A DNA stretch of 27,195 bases from Hypsibius dujardini (taxonomy: Eukaryota; Tardigrada; Eutardigrada; Parachela; Hypsibiidae), in contig LRSR01011018.1 in NCBI GenBank assembly GCA_001579985.1, positions 1-27,195 on the forward strand, read 5' to 3'. Both the position numbers and the translations under genes were made by a program. Numbering within the stretch: position 1 is the first letter of the stretch; the number at the start of each line of letters is the position of its first letter. The notes beneath the pieces are model-generated. The model saw only the letters and a list, made by a program, of their open reading frames with translations, made no database searches and was not told the origin of the DNA. This document shows positions 11,354 to 19,126 of the stretch, one piece after another.

Positions 11354-11599
11354 TTATTTCTTGTTGCCGATGCTGCCGACAAAGTTGAGTCCACCGGTGG
11401 CAATTTCCGCCACCTCGGAGAGATGAAGCTGACGCTCGCACGGCTCCCAGCAGAGGGCGTACGCGATGGGGTTCCACTTTTTGGGAGAGCATTTGTCGAT
11501 GCACTCCTTGTGCAGCAGCTGCAAACCGCCCTCGACGGCGGTGAAGGCGCCCAGCAGGCACACCACAACCAACAGCAGAGCCAACAGGGTTCCCTTCAT
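11354..11599 (-). CDS. Secreted CX3C-X12-CX3C peptide B (81 residues)
   Basis: Single coding exon, ATG at 11599, TAA at 11354-11356. The signal peptide spans residues 1 to about 24 (MKGTLLALLLVVVCLLGAF, ending near VEG). Mature cysteines are at 33, 37, 50 and 54, identical positions to A and C: KECIDKC, twelve residues with KKWNP, then LCWEPCERQLHL. The tail is GGLNFVGSIGNKK: the Gly that precedes Lys-Lys in A and C is missing, so the amidation signal is lost. The acceptor TATTTTAG (exon from 11633) and donor AAGG/GTAAGTT (exon ends 11745) flank a 111-bp 5'UTR intron, with a TATA box at 11850-11857. The stop codon lies inside AAATAAA, so a poly(A) signal overlaps the end of the reading frame. 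B and C are closer to each other than to A. Family unrecognised. Confidence 0.9.
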   Translation of the reverse strand: MKGTLLALLLVVVCLLGAFTAVEGGLQLLHKECIDKCSPKKWNPIAYALCWEPCERQLHLSEVAEIATGGLNFVGSIGNKK

Positions 11600-11849
11600 T
11601 TTTCAGGCGACGATTGCGTGAGGAAACGATTTCCTAAAATAAGAATATAAAAAATGTGAAAAATCAAGTGAAGACAAAAAATTGAAGAGCGTGGTAAAAT
11701 TAGTCACGAACAGGAACAATCTGTAGCATAATCGTTGAACTTACCCTTCGAAGGAGCGGAAGAAGGACAGCGAAAGACGAAGACTGAGAAGCAGTAGTAA
11801 AAGTGGAGAAAATGTTTTGAGTTATTTCAACTGCCGCGATGGTACGGTG

Positions 11850-11857
11850 TTTATATA
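11850..11857 (-). promoter_or_regulatory. TATA box of peptide gene B
   Basis: Minus strand TATATAAA. A start near 11820 would give a non-coding first exon of about 75 nt ending at the donor at 11745. Confidence 0.65.
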
Positions 11858-11859
11858 TC

Positions 11860-13219
11860 TTTTCTGACCTGGCTGGAGTGTGAATTTTGTTAATTTCGCT
11901 GAACCTTCGAGGGCAGAACAGAGGGAGAAAAAATTAATGAGTATTTTGTCGCGCCGCATTGTCGCGAAAAGTTCCTGCATGAACTGTGGGGGCAAAAACA
12001 CTAACCCAGCGAGCGCTAAGAAAGGAACTCTGAGAAATATTTTCCTCGCCTATTCGCAGTCATATCTGAACATGGGAAATTAATTATTATTACACCGCTG
12101 TTTCCTCGTCTAGGAGAACCGTTCTCGTTCGAGGTACTCACAGTTGCTGCAGGAAGGTAGAAGAATGTCTTACCGGAAATCGAGGCACCAGCGCACCAGC
12201 ATTGTGTAACGACAGATGGGCTTTTTTGTGGTCTCTCTCGGATGAATGCTGATGGCCTCGCTGTCTAGTTTGTTCGAGTAATAATTTGCCGGTCCATTTG
12301 GGTTATTTACACCCAAGGGGCAAGTTTTCGTTCCTCCTTAATTACATAAAACACTAGAATCACACAACTGCGAATGCTGTCCGATGAGCTCTCTTACGTG
12401 TAATACTTTGCGATCCGATCTGCATCCAATATATTTCAGGGCCTTTACATTTATACACATCCAAACCCTTTCAAGCATTTTTACTGCACTGCAATTTTGG
12501 CATAATCTATTCTCAGTTGTTTCGAGTGGCTAATTTTGCATTTTTTGGCGGGCATATTGCATTCCTTAGCAGCCCGGGTTGACCATGGGTCCTTACAGAA
12601 ATTGTATCAACGTATTCTCTGCTTGTTAAGACAACGCGTGCATTGTTGACGGAACGTGAATGACAAATGTCTGATGGTATTTTCATGTTCAAGTTTTTTT
12701 AAAGAAGAAATATTTTTCAGAACGATTTTCAGAACTACCAAAACACCAATTTTCTAAGTGGTTACTATCTAATCCTTGCCCATGTCTGTAACTTTTACTA
12801 ATTTCACCAATCAACACAGTCTACATGTAATGTGATTAAGAATACCCAAAACCCATATTGCAACCGTTGAAGCTAAAGACCCTTTTTATGTGCTGTCTCA
12901 ATATACAGAAAATAAAGAAAGGTGCTACCGTTCACTACTCTTCGGTAAGTAGTTCATATTGAGAATCAGATCTGCTGATTTACAAGAACAATTAAACGAT
13001 CCGACTACATGGATTTCTAAAACATCAGTTTTAAGATCCGAGTATTTGAAGCGTCTATGATTGTCACGATACAAACCTTTTGTTCTAAATATAGCAATTA
13101 ATGGAGAGACGAACAAAAAGAAACCGAGGGGTCAGACGAAACATGTCAAATATTGTACATGTAAATCAAGTAGCTAACCAAGCCGCAAGTGACCGGCACC
13201 TTTGTCAGTCATCTAGCCT
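11860..13219. other. Spacer between peptide genes B and C; nothing recognised
   Basis: About 1.3 kb without a supportable exon. It holds upstream sequence of gene B and the 3' flank of gene C. Small anonymous open frames (11880-12083 plus, 12925-13116 minus) show no domain, signal peptide or cysteine pattern, so I see no fourth family member here. Confidence 0.45.
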
Positions 13220-13468
13220 TTATTTCTTTCCGTTGCCGATGCTGCCGATGGCGTTGAGGCCTCCGCTGACAATGTCGCCGACTTCATGGAGATGGAGTTG
13301 TCGCTCACAGGGCTCCCAACAGAGGCCGTACTGGACGGGATGCCACTTCTTCGGGGCGCATTTGTCGATGCACTCCTTGTGCAGGAGCTGGAGGCCTCCC
13401 TCCACGACGGAAAGAGTGCCCAACAGGCATACAGCAACCAACAAAACGGCCAGCATCATACCCTTCAT
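13220..13468 (-). CDS. Secreted CX3C-X12-CX3C peptide C (82 residues)
   Basis: Single coding exon, ATG at 13468, TAA at 13220-13222. The signal peptide spans residues 1 to about 24 (MKGMMLAVLLVAVCLLG, ending near VEG). Mature cysteines at 33, 37, 50 and 54: KECIDKC, twelve residues with KKWHP, then LCWEPCERQLHL. The tail GGLNAIGSIGNGKK is identical to that of A and carries the GKK amidation-type ending. The acceptor TTTCTAG (exon from 13495) and a donor AAAAAG/GTATGC (exon ends 13814) would give a 318-bp 5'UTR intron that contains a 42-bp perfect palindrome. A TATA-like TATATTAAA is at 13893-13901. The stop lies within AAATAAA, giving a poly(A) signal at the end of the frame as in B. It is first in the tandem array on the minus strand. 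Family unrecognised. Confidence 0.9.
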   Translation of the reverse strand: MKGMMLAVLLVAVCLLGTLSVVEGGLQLLHKECIDKCAPKKWHPVQYGLCWEPCERQLHLHEVGDIVSGGLNAIGSIGNGKK

Positions 13469-13688
13469 CCTTGCAAAATTGACGGCGTATGCTTCCTAGA
13501 AAGAAATATAAGGATACATAAAAGCATAATTAAAGCTATAGAAAAGAATGCTAGTAATAATAAATATAATAATAAGTAAATTTAAGAATAAAAACTTATA
13601 ATAAAAATAATATAGACATAGTAATAATTTATTAATAAATATAGAAATATAGAAATAAATTTGGACAGTGTATAAAACAATTCCAATT

Positions 13689-13730
13689 ATATTTATTTTT
13701 CTTCCTATATATAGGAAGAAAAATAAATAT
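13689..13730. repeat. 42-bp perfect palindrome
   Basis: Two 21-base arms, the left beginning atatttatttttcttcc, the right being its exact reverse complement, with no spacer. Identity stops at the next base on each side. It is AT-rich (A-rich/T-rich arms with a GGAAG/CTTCC core) and lies in the predicted 5'UTR intron of peptide gene C. Perfect identity suggests recent origin or gene-conversion-like maintenance. Confidence 0.9.
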
Positions 13731-13892
13731 CGGTAGCTATCTAATTAAATTCCCAGTTGTGAGGGTTGCAGCAAAATATCATTTTAAGGATGTAGCAATA
13801 CGAACATGCATACCTTTTTGATTATCAGAACAGGAATTGAAGCGACAAAACTAATCAAACCGTTAACTGAAGACTGACTTCGGAAAGCTACC

Positions 13893-13901
13893 TTTAATAT
13901 A
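13893..13901 (-). promoter_or_regulatory. TATA-like box of peptide gene C
   Basis: Minus strand TATATTAAA. A start near 13865 would give a non-coding first exon of about 50 nt ending at the donor at 13814, the same layout as A and B. It is a weaker TATA match than theirs. Confidence 0.45.
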
Positions 13902-13904
13902 GTG

Positions 13905-14518
13905 ACCGAAATTTTCCTGCTTCAGTCTTTAACAATCACTCAAGAACGGTTTCTTACAAAATAATGTCCTAACCAGAATGAATGGTAAACGACTTTGCGA
14001 AAATATATTTGTTACGCATTGCATCGATCCTTTGACAGGGGTGACATTCGTATACTTTAATTAATTACCGTCATTCATGCTGATGTTCCGCCGTGATCCT
14101 GTTACATTTAATTTATGACTCCTCGGGTAAGGAAATACGCTGGACATCCAGGCACCTTAACTTACCCGGCCATGCATTACGTCGTTGACAGAGTAGGTCG
14201 AACAAATCATACGACTGCTGGTTTCTTACTACCTACCATACCAATGTACGCATACATTACATATGGCACATTGAGCCTTCAAATTATAAACAATACAGGT
14301 AAGGAGACGTGAAATACGAAAACCACAAATGCCGTCCGCTTTTTCATGATCGAGCGGTTAAGCTGCGGGCTATATGCGAGCAAAACTACAGCAGTACGAT
14401 TCCCAGCTAAGTCACCCCGCTCGGCGGCAAACCGCACAATTCAAAATTTTGCATTAGAAATGGAACTCACAAAATATTTTTTTGAGGACAGCAGCATTGC
14501 ATGCCCTCTTCTAAGTTT
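13905..14518. other. Upstream of the peptide array; nothing recognised
   Basis: Spacer between the gene C promoter and the full-length foldback element. Small plus-strand open frames (14115-14312, 14346-14570) have no domain; the second runs into the transposable element. Confidence 0.4.
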
Positions 14519-15184
14519 ACTTGGGGCCATTTCAGAGATGGATTTCAAAAATTCTCGAATTTATTTTTAAATTAGTTCAATTTAAACATTAATAATGATG
14601 CTTTAAAAATTTATTTCATCGCCGAATCTCCAAGAACTTTTTTTACAAAATTTCAAAGTTACGAAAACACTGCAGTATTCCGTTTTGCTTGATTTTCCCT
14701 GTAAAAATGAGGATTTATCAAAATGCACTAAATTATTATGCACATAATTATTTTGATACTACCCCATCTCAAATTTAATCGGGAATCTATTGGCATCGTC
14801 CAAATACTATTATTTTTTTAACATCAGGGGGCGAAGCTACATACCAACTCTAGAAAGCTTCACTGGAATTTTCAGTACTGTTTGAAAACTGTCTATAGCT
14901 CCACCCCCTATTTCCGAAACCTATTTGGTTGGCACCCATCGGTTTCAAATAAATTTGGGATAGGACAGTGTCAAAATAATCACATTTAGTGCATTTCGAA
15001 GAAGCGCCATTACAAATCAAAGCAAAACGGAATATTGCAGTGTTTTCGTGACTTTGATATTTCTTAAAAATGTTCTCGGAGATTCGCCGATGAAATAAAT
15101 TTTTTAAATCATTAATAATATTGAACTAGTTTAGAAAAACAAATTGTAGACGTTTTGAAATCCATCTCCGAAACTCGTCCCAAA
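14519..15184. mobile_element. Foldback non-autonomous DNA element, copy 2 (near full length)
   Basis: About 666 bp, almost entirely two inverted arms of roughly 300-330 bp. The left terminus acttggggccatttcagag and the reverse complement of the right terminus (catttgggacgag, then tttcggagatggatttc) match across agatggatttcaaaa. They continue to match through a tttatttcatcg segment, gaaaacactg, and on to the centre. The centre is asymmetric (agctacataccaactctag ... tctatagctcc) and defines the same orientation as copy 1. No open frame resembles a transposase. Target-site duplication is not clear. Superfamily undetermined. Confidence 0.85.
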
Positions 15185-16327
15185 TGAATATTCTGTCAGA
15201 TAAACTAGCAGAGTGATTAAATGGTGCACAGCAATTCAGAATCATTAGACTCTGCGCGATGAGGAATCTTTCCTCGAGTAATATCACAAGCATAGAGAAA
15301 TAGGACAAATAGAGTGTTCATATGCATGAAGAGTCCTCACGTGGAGGTATGGATGGCATAAAATGTCAAAATCAAATCAAATCGAATCCGTTTTTGATTT
15401 GAAGTTGAAATTGATTTGATTTTACACATTTTCAAGCCAATTTTGCTTCTCAAAACTACTCAAATTGATAATTTTTCATCAGTTTTCAAGGACTTTTGGT
15501 GATAAAGTGACCGAACCCTTGGTCACACCTAAAAATTGATTGCCGGACTTATGAGGCAAGTTACCGGTACGGCGAAGCTAGCAAGGATTGCCAGTTACAT
15601 CTGGCTAAATTGTGTGAGATCTCTATTTCAAATACTTAAATCTTAATATATGTTCCTTCGCGGAGAATAATATTCGCAACCATGCATTCACCTACCACAT
15701 TCAGGAATCTAGATACGGCAGACAAAAAGACAGGTTGACCCATAGACCAGGGTCTAAAATAGCAAAAACTAATGATGTCAACTCCCTGGGGTTAATTTCA
15801 GCAGTTTCGTCAACTGCTCACGAGTTATTCTTACGAATTATCGTCATTAAAAACTAGGAATATAGATAATTAGGATAATTAGATGCTTTCCCCGTACGTG
15901 GTTCGCGTTATTTCAGCTCTGTGTGCGCATCAGCAAGCAGAGAAGTGCTTTCTTTGTCGCCCCCCGTTCAAGACCCGCCCCCTTCCCTCTTAGCGCAAAA
16001 ATCCCCTAATATTGAGGAGGTGATAGCATCTCTTCGGATTTGAACTTTTTTAATCGTCGACATTTTGGAAAATAAAGATGCACATTTTTTTTAAAGGTAT
16101 GCATTTTGTCTATTAATAGACACTATTTTAGGCCCTGCCATAGACGCCGAGACTAATAGTTTCTTCCGCAAAACTGTGCAAGTTCCAGATAAATTGGAAT
16201 TGGAATGGACTCATCCACTATCCAACTCCAGGCGAGGCGGTTTACACTGGAGTTGGAAAATATACTCGCAGACAGAATGCTTAGCTAACTGAGTCAAGCT
16301 ATTTAACTGGAACACTGTATCACTTTC
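15185..16327. other. Intergenic region with small hairpins
   Basis: Contains a 13-bp perfect inverted pair at 15368-15380 and 15411-15423 (aaaatcaaatcaa). A 10-bp stem near 16218-16254 pairs ccaactccag with ctggagttgg. A 30-base stretch at about 16284-16313 resembles the left arm of the MITE at 22411-22533 (about 24 of 30 matching). No gene seen. The right end is the upstream region of the LEPROT-family gene. Confidence 0.5.
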
Positions 16328-16609
16328 ATGGACCGGCCGAGTAAAGTCGCCCGACTCGCTTGGCTATACATTCTGTTCGTGTGTGTAGTGGTTAGGGGGG
16401 AGGCTCTTGGCGCAGCGGGAGGCGTGGCCCCCTCAGGCGCTTTGTTTACGTTTTTTACTTCCAAAAAAAGGCCTTCTCTTCAGTTCTTGTTCCGCCACCC
16501 TAAACGCGGGATTACCGACATTGTCCGCCGGATTTGCCAGGATTTCTCTGGCCTTGCCCCGCTGAGCCTGCACATCTTCCATTGCAACCATGATCGGAAT
16601 CAAAGGTAA
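16328..16609 (+). other. Open frame overlapping the LEPROT start (upstream ORF or N-terminal extension)
   Basis: ATG-initiated frame of 93 codons ending at TAA 16607-16609, overlapping the family-like start at 16590 in another frame. It includes a hydrophobic stretch near residues 10-22 (LAWLYILFVCVVV). If the strong donor at 16606 is used, this is the frame that reads correctly into LEPROT exon 2, giving a 216-residue product. No similarity is recognised. It could equally be a chance upstream ORF. Confidence 0.3.
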
Positions 16610-17977
16610 GCAAAAAGAGTGAAATCGTTATCAGTTGAGACCTCGTTGAACTTTGATTAGAAGCTGTGACATTTTCCTATCTCATCTCCCTATGGTCTAC
16701 TCCGGTTGTTTATATCTCCAAACCGATTTGCCATGGTTTAGAGATCAAACCATGCAGGGGCAGGTCGAAAGTGTTTTCATTTTTCATGCCAAAAAGTTTG
16801 GCAAGGCGTAAATTGAGGAATTTATTTTAAAGACGTCCCTGACAAGCATTGCACATTTTTTTGTTTGGAATTTGGAAATAAACCGTATTCTGCCTTCGTA
16901 CACGTCTGCTCTTTCATCTCCCTTCTAATCATGGCCCAAATGTCTTTTGCAGCGTGAGTGGAATTGACATCTCATCTCTACCGCAATGGAATGGATTGTG
17001 GGAGGAAAATGGAAAAACAATTGTGTAGAGTGTAGACTAAAAGGATGTCTGTTTTTTTTTCCTTTGTAGGCTTGTCTGCCTGGCCTTCTGTGGGTCGATT
17101 GGGATGACGTTCCTATTTCTCGCGTGTGCGCTTCCGGGCTATGGGTACGTTATTACTCAGTTCACTTACTATAATAATTTTTATTTTTTGGGCTTTTTAA
17201 TTTACACAAGACTAGAGCAGCTTTGGTTGCTTGATTGATTGGTCAATGGATTTACCCTGGCGATTTAATGTTGATCGACTGATTGATTGGTTCTGTCTAG
17301 TGACTGATCCAAAAGGTGTATTCGTTTCGGAATGATAGCGTGATATTCGTTGCTTGACTGATTAGTATGTGATATTCAGTCCTCATTCCGCACCTCTGCC
17401 TCTCGATATGTATACTGTTCATGAGGAAAGGTTTTTTTTCTTCAGAAACTGGTATCCGTTCTTCGTCCTGTTCTTTTACGTCCTCGCACCCATTCCCCTT
17501 GCTGTGGCCAAGCGCTACACTGAAGGAACAGCTGGATCTTCGGCACCGCTAGATGTCGCCATATTCCTCGTAGCATGCCTGATGGTGTCGGCGTTTGGAT
17601 TACCAATTATATTGGCCAGAGTTGAAGTGGTACGGCTCTTCGCTCAGGTTTACTATGTTTCTGTCTATCTGCCTTATAGTTTGCGTATGTTTTAGCCTCG
17701 ATCAAGATTCCTGTTTGTCTAGCTGTCTATCTGTCTGTCTGTTCGTTCGTCAGTCTGTCCGCCTGCCTGTCATGTCTCCCTTTCTGCCTGTGCTTGCTTA
17801 CCTGTTTGTCTGATTGTCTATCTGTCTGGATGTGTCTGATTCCTTTGTCTGATGTGTTTGCAGATTCAGTGGGGAGCTGCCGGATTAGTCATATCCGGCA
17901 ATATTGTCATTTATCTCACCATGTTTGCTTACTTCATCATGTTCTCCAACGAAGACGTTGATTACAGCATGTGGTAG
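16590..17977 (+). CDS. LEPROT: LEPROT/Vps55-family endosomal membrane protein, four exons
   Basis: The body is unmistakable. Exon 2 (17070-17144) encodes LVCLAFCGSIGMTFL and ends in ALPGYG. Exon 3 (17446-17629) encodes NWYPFFVLFF, LAPIPLAVAKR, SAFGLPIILARVEV. Exon 4 (17864-17977) starts IQWGAAGLVISGN and ends DYSMW, TAG. The order and motifs (G-x-I-G-x-T-F-L, S-P/A-P-I-P, SAFG-P-x-ILAR, WGA-GL, C-terminal W) match LEPROT/LEPROTL1 and yeast Vps55, about 131 residues, four transmembrane helices. These proteins act in endosome and Golgi trafficking and limit surface display of receptors. The start MIGIK at 16590 matches the family's M-x-G-V/I-K. Joining it at the strong donor AAAG/GTAAGC (16606) to 17070 is out of frame by one. 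A weaker donor GTGAAA at 16619 restores the frame and gives 133 residues with a short insertion (GKQKE). LEPROT versus LEPROTL1 cannot be distinguished. Confidence 0.92.
17700..17850. repeat. Degenerate CTGT tract in LEPROT intron 3
   Basis: Imperfect CTGT/CTGC repeat on the sense strand occupying most of the 234-bp intron between 17630 and 17863. Confidence 0.8.
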
Positions 17978-19126
17978 TCTGAGGACAATCTCTCTTGCAC
18001 GCTCGCTCACCTGTGGCACCAAAAAACGAACCCGATCGGAGCGGCTTTTCAAGGTTCTCATGGTCTTCATTTTCTGTTTTCGTTTACCTTGTTTTTTCTT
18101 GTTCTCTCTTGCATTAGCTTTATGCATTCATCGGCTGCTGCTGCTGGCATTATCCTTTTGTTCAGCCACAGTATTACTCAACCATAAGTTGCATTCTTGT
18201 TTACTATTTTTTACCATTCTAAAATATATAGGCATCATTGATCTGATTCGTCTTGAATTTTCTACAGATGATGGGATGATTGCTAGCAAAAAGGGCTCTT
18301 CGTTAAACTTTTGAGTTATCTCTCCAAAGGCCGTTTCTTACAAGGATAATTACGGGGAATCAGCTCCACCCGCTGCGAGTTACTACAGACTGATTGGCAA
18401 ACAGGCGGCAAACAAACAGTCAGTCAAGTCAGACAGGCGGACGGACAGACAGAAAGACAGGTAGTCGAATAACTTGACTGTCTGTCTGTATGTCTTGTCT
18501 GTCTGACTGACTTGAGTCAAGTCAATTCGACAGAGAAGATTGATAAGTAAGCGTAAGTAAGCTGACAATAAGAACACTAAATACTCCAGGTTCAAAATTG
18601 GTGCATCCGGGCGAACCGTCAGTGACAAATTCACCCGCAGCCCACTTAACCACCCTACGAAACCTACTTTAAGGATGAGAAAAAGGCAGAAACTATTCAT
18701 GCATGCAAACAACCGGAAGGAGCAGTAGAAGGGAGGACGTGCGGACCGGACGGACGGCGTAATTGCCTCGGCTAGCCTCCTTATGTCGCCCACAAGATAT
18801 CCCCTTAACGGCCGCGGCCTGTCAAGTGAGCAGGAAAACATCCAATCTTAACTTCCAAAGGGGAAGACCAGCGCAAGGGGACAAAGTGGTAACCGGGTTA
18901 TGGCCTCCTTGAATATGCCCACACAGGAGCTGTGTACAGATCAGGGGCCGCGGTCTCCGTCCTCTCCAAATAAGACAGTGCTGTATGTTTTGAAAGACAG
19001 GCAGGCAGGCAGGCCGACACTCATGTTTAGAAAAGTAGCAAACTCAATCAAGCGACCGCGCAGTTCCCGATTGAGAAGATAGCGGACAGGGTCCCCCGTT
19101 CCCCAATCTATGTGGGTGTGTATCGA
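17978..19126. other. LEPROT 3' flank, CTGT/GACA tract and a possible tRNA-derived SINE fragment
   Basis: Contains a degenerate GACA then CTGT tract near 18405-18515, the two halves being partly complementary. On the minus strand near 18600-18675 the sequence has an A-box-like TGGTTAAGTGG and, about 35 bases on, a B-box-like GGTTCG. That is the internal promoter layout of tRNA-derived SINEs, although no cloverleaf is apparent. A 152-codon minus-strand open frame across 18383-18841 is an artefact of these repeats. No gene seen. Confidence 0.4.

Noticed and set aside
9348-13468. Peptides A-C as small Tim chaperones (also twin CX3C)
   Set aside because: Small Tims are imported into mitochondria without a signal peptide; all three proteins here have clear secretory signal peptides and a short Gly-rich tail not found in Tims.
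13101-13579. Plus-strand open frames opposite peptide gene C (and similar ones opposite A and B)
   Set aside because: They are mirror frames of the conserved peptide exons and carry no pattern of their own.
18383-18841. 152-codon minus-strand open frame
   Set aside because: Its C-terminal third is translated GACA/CTGT repeat and the rest overlaps a SINE-like sequence; no protein similarity.
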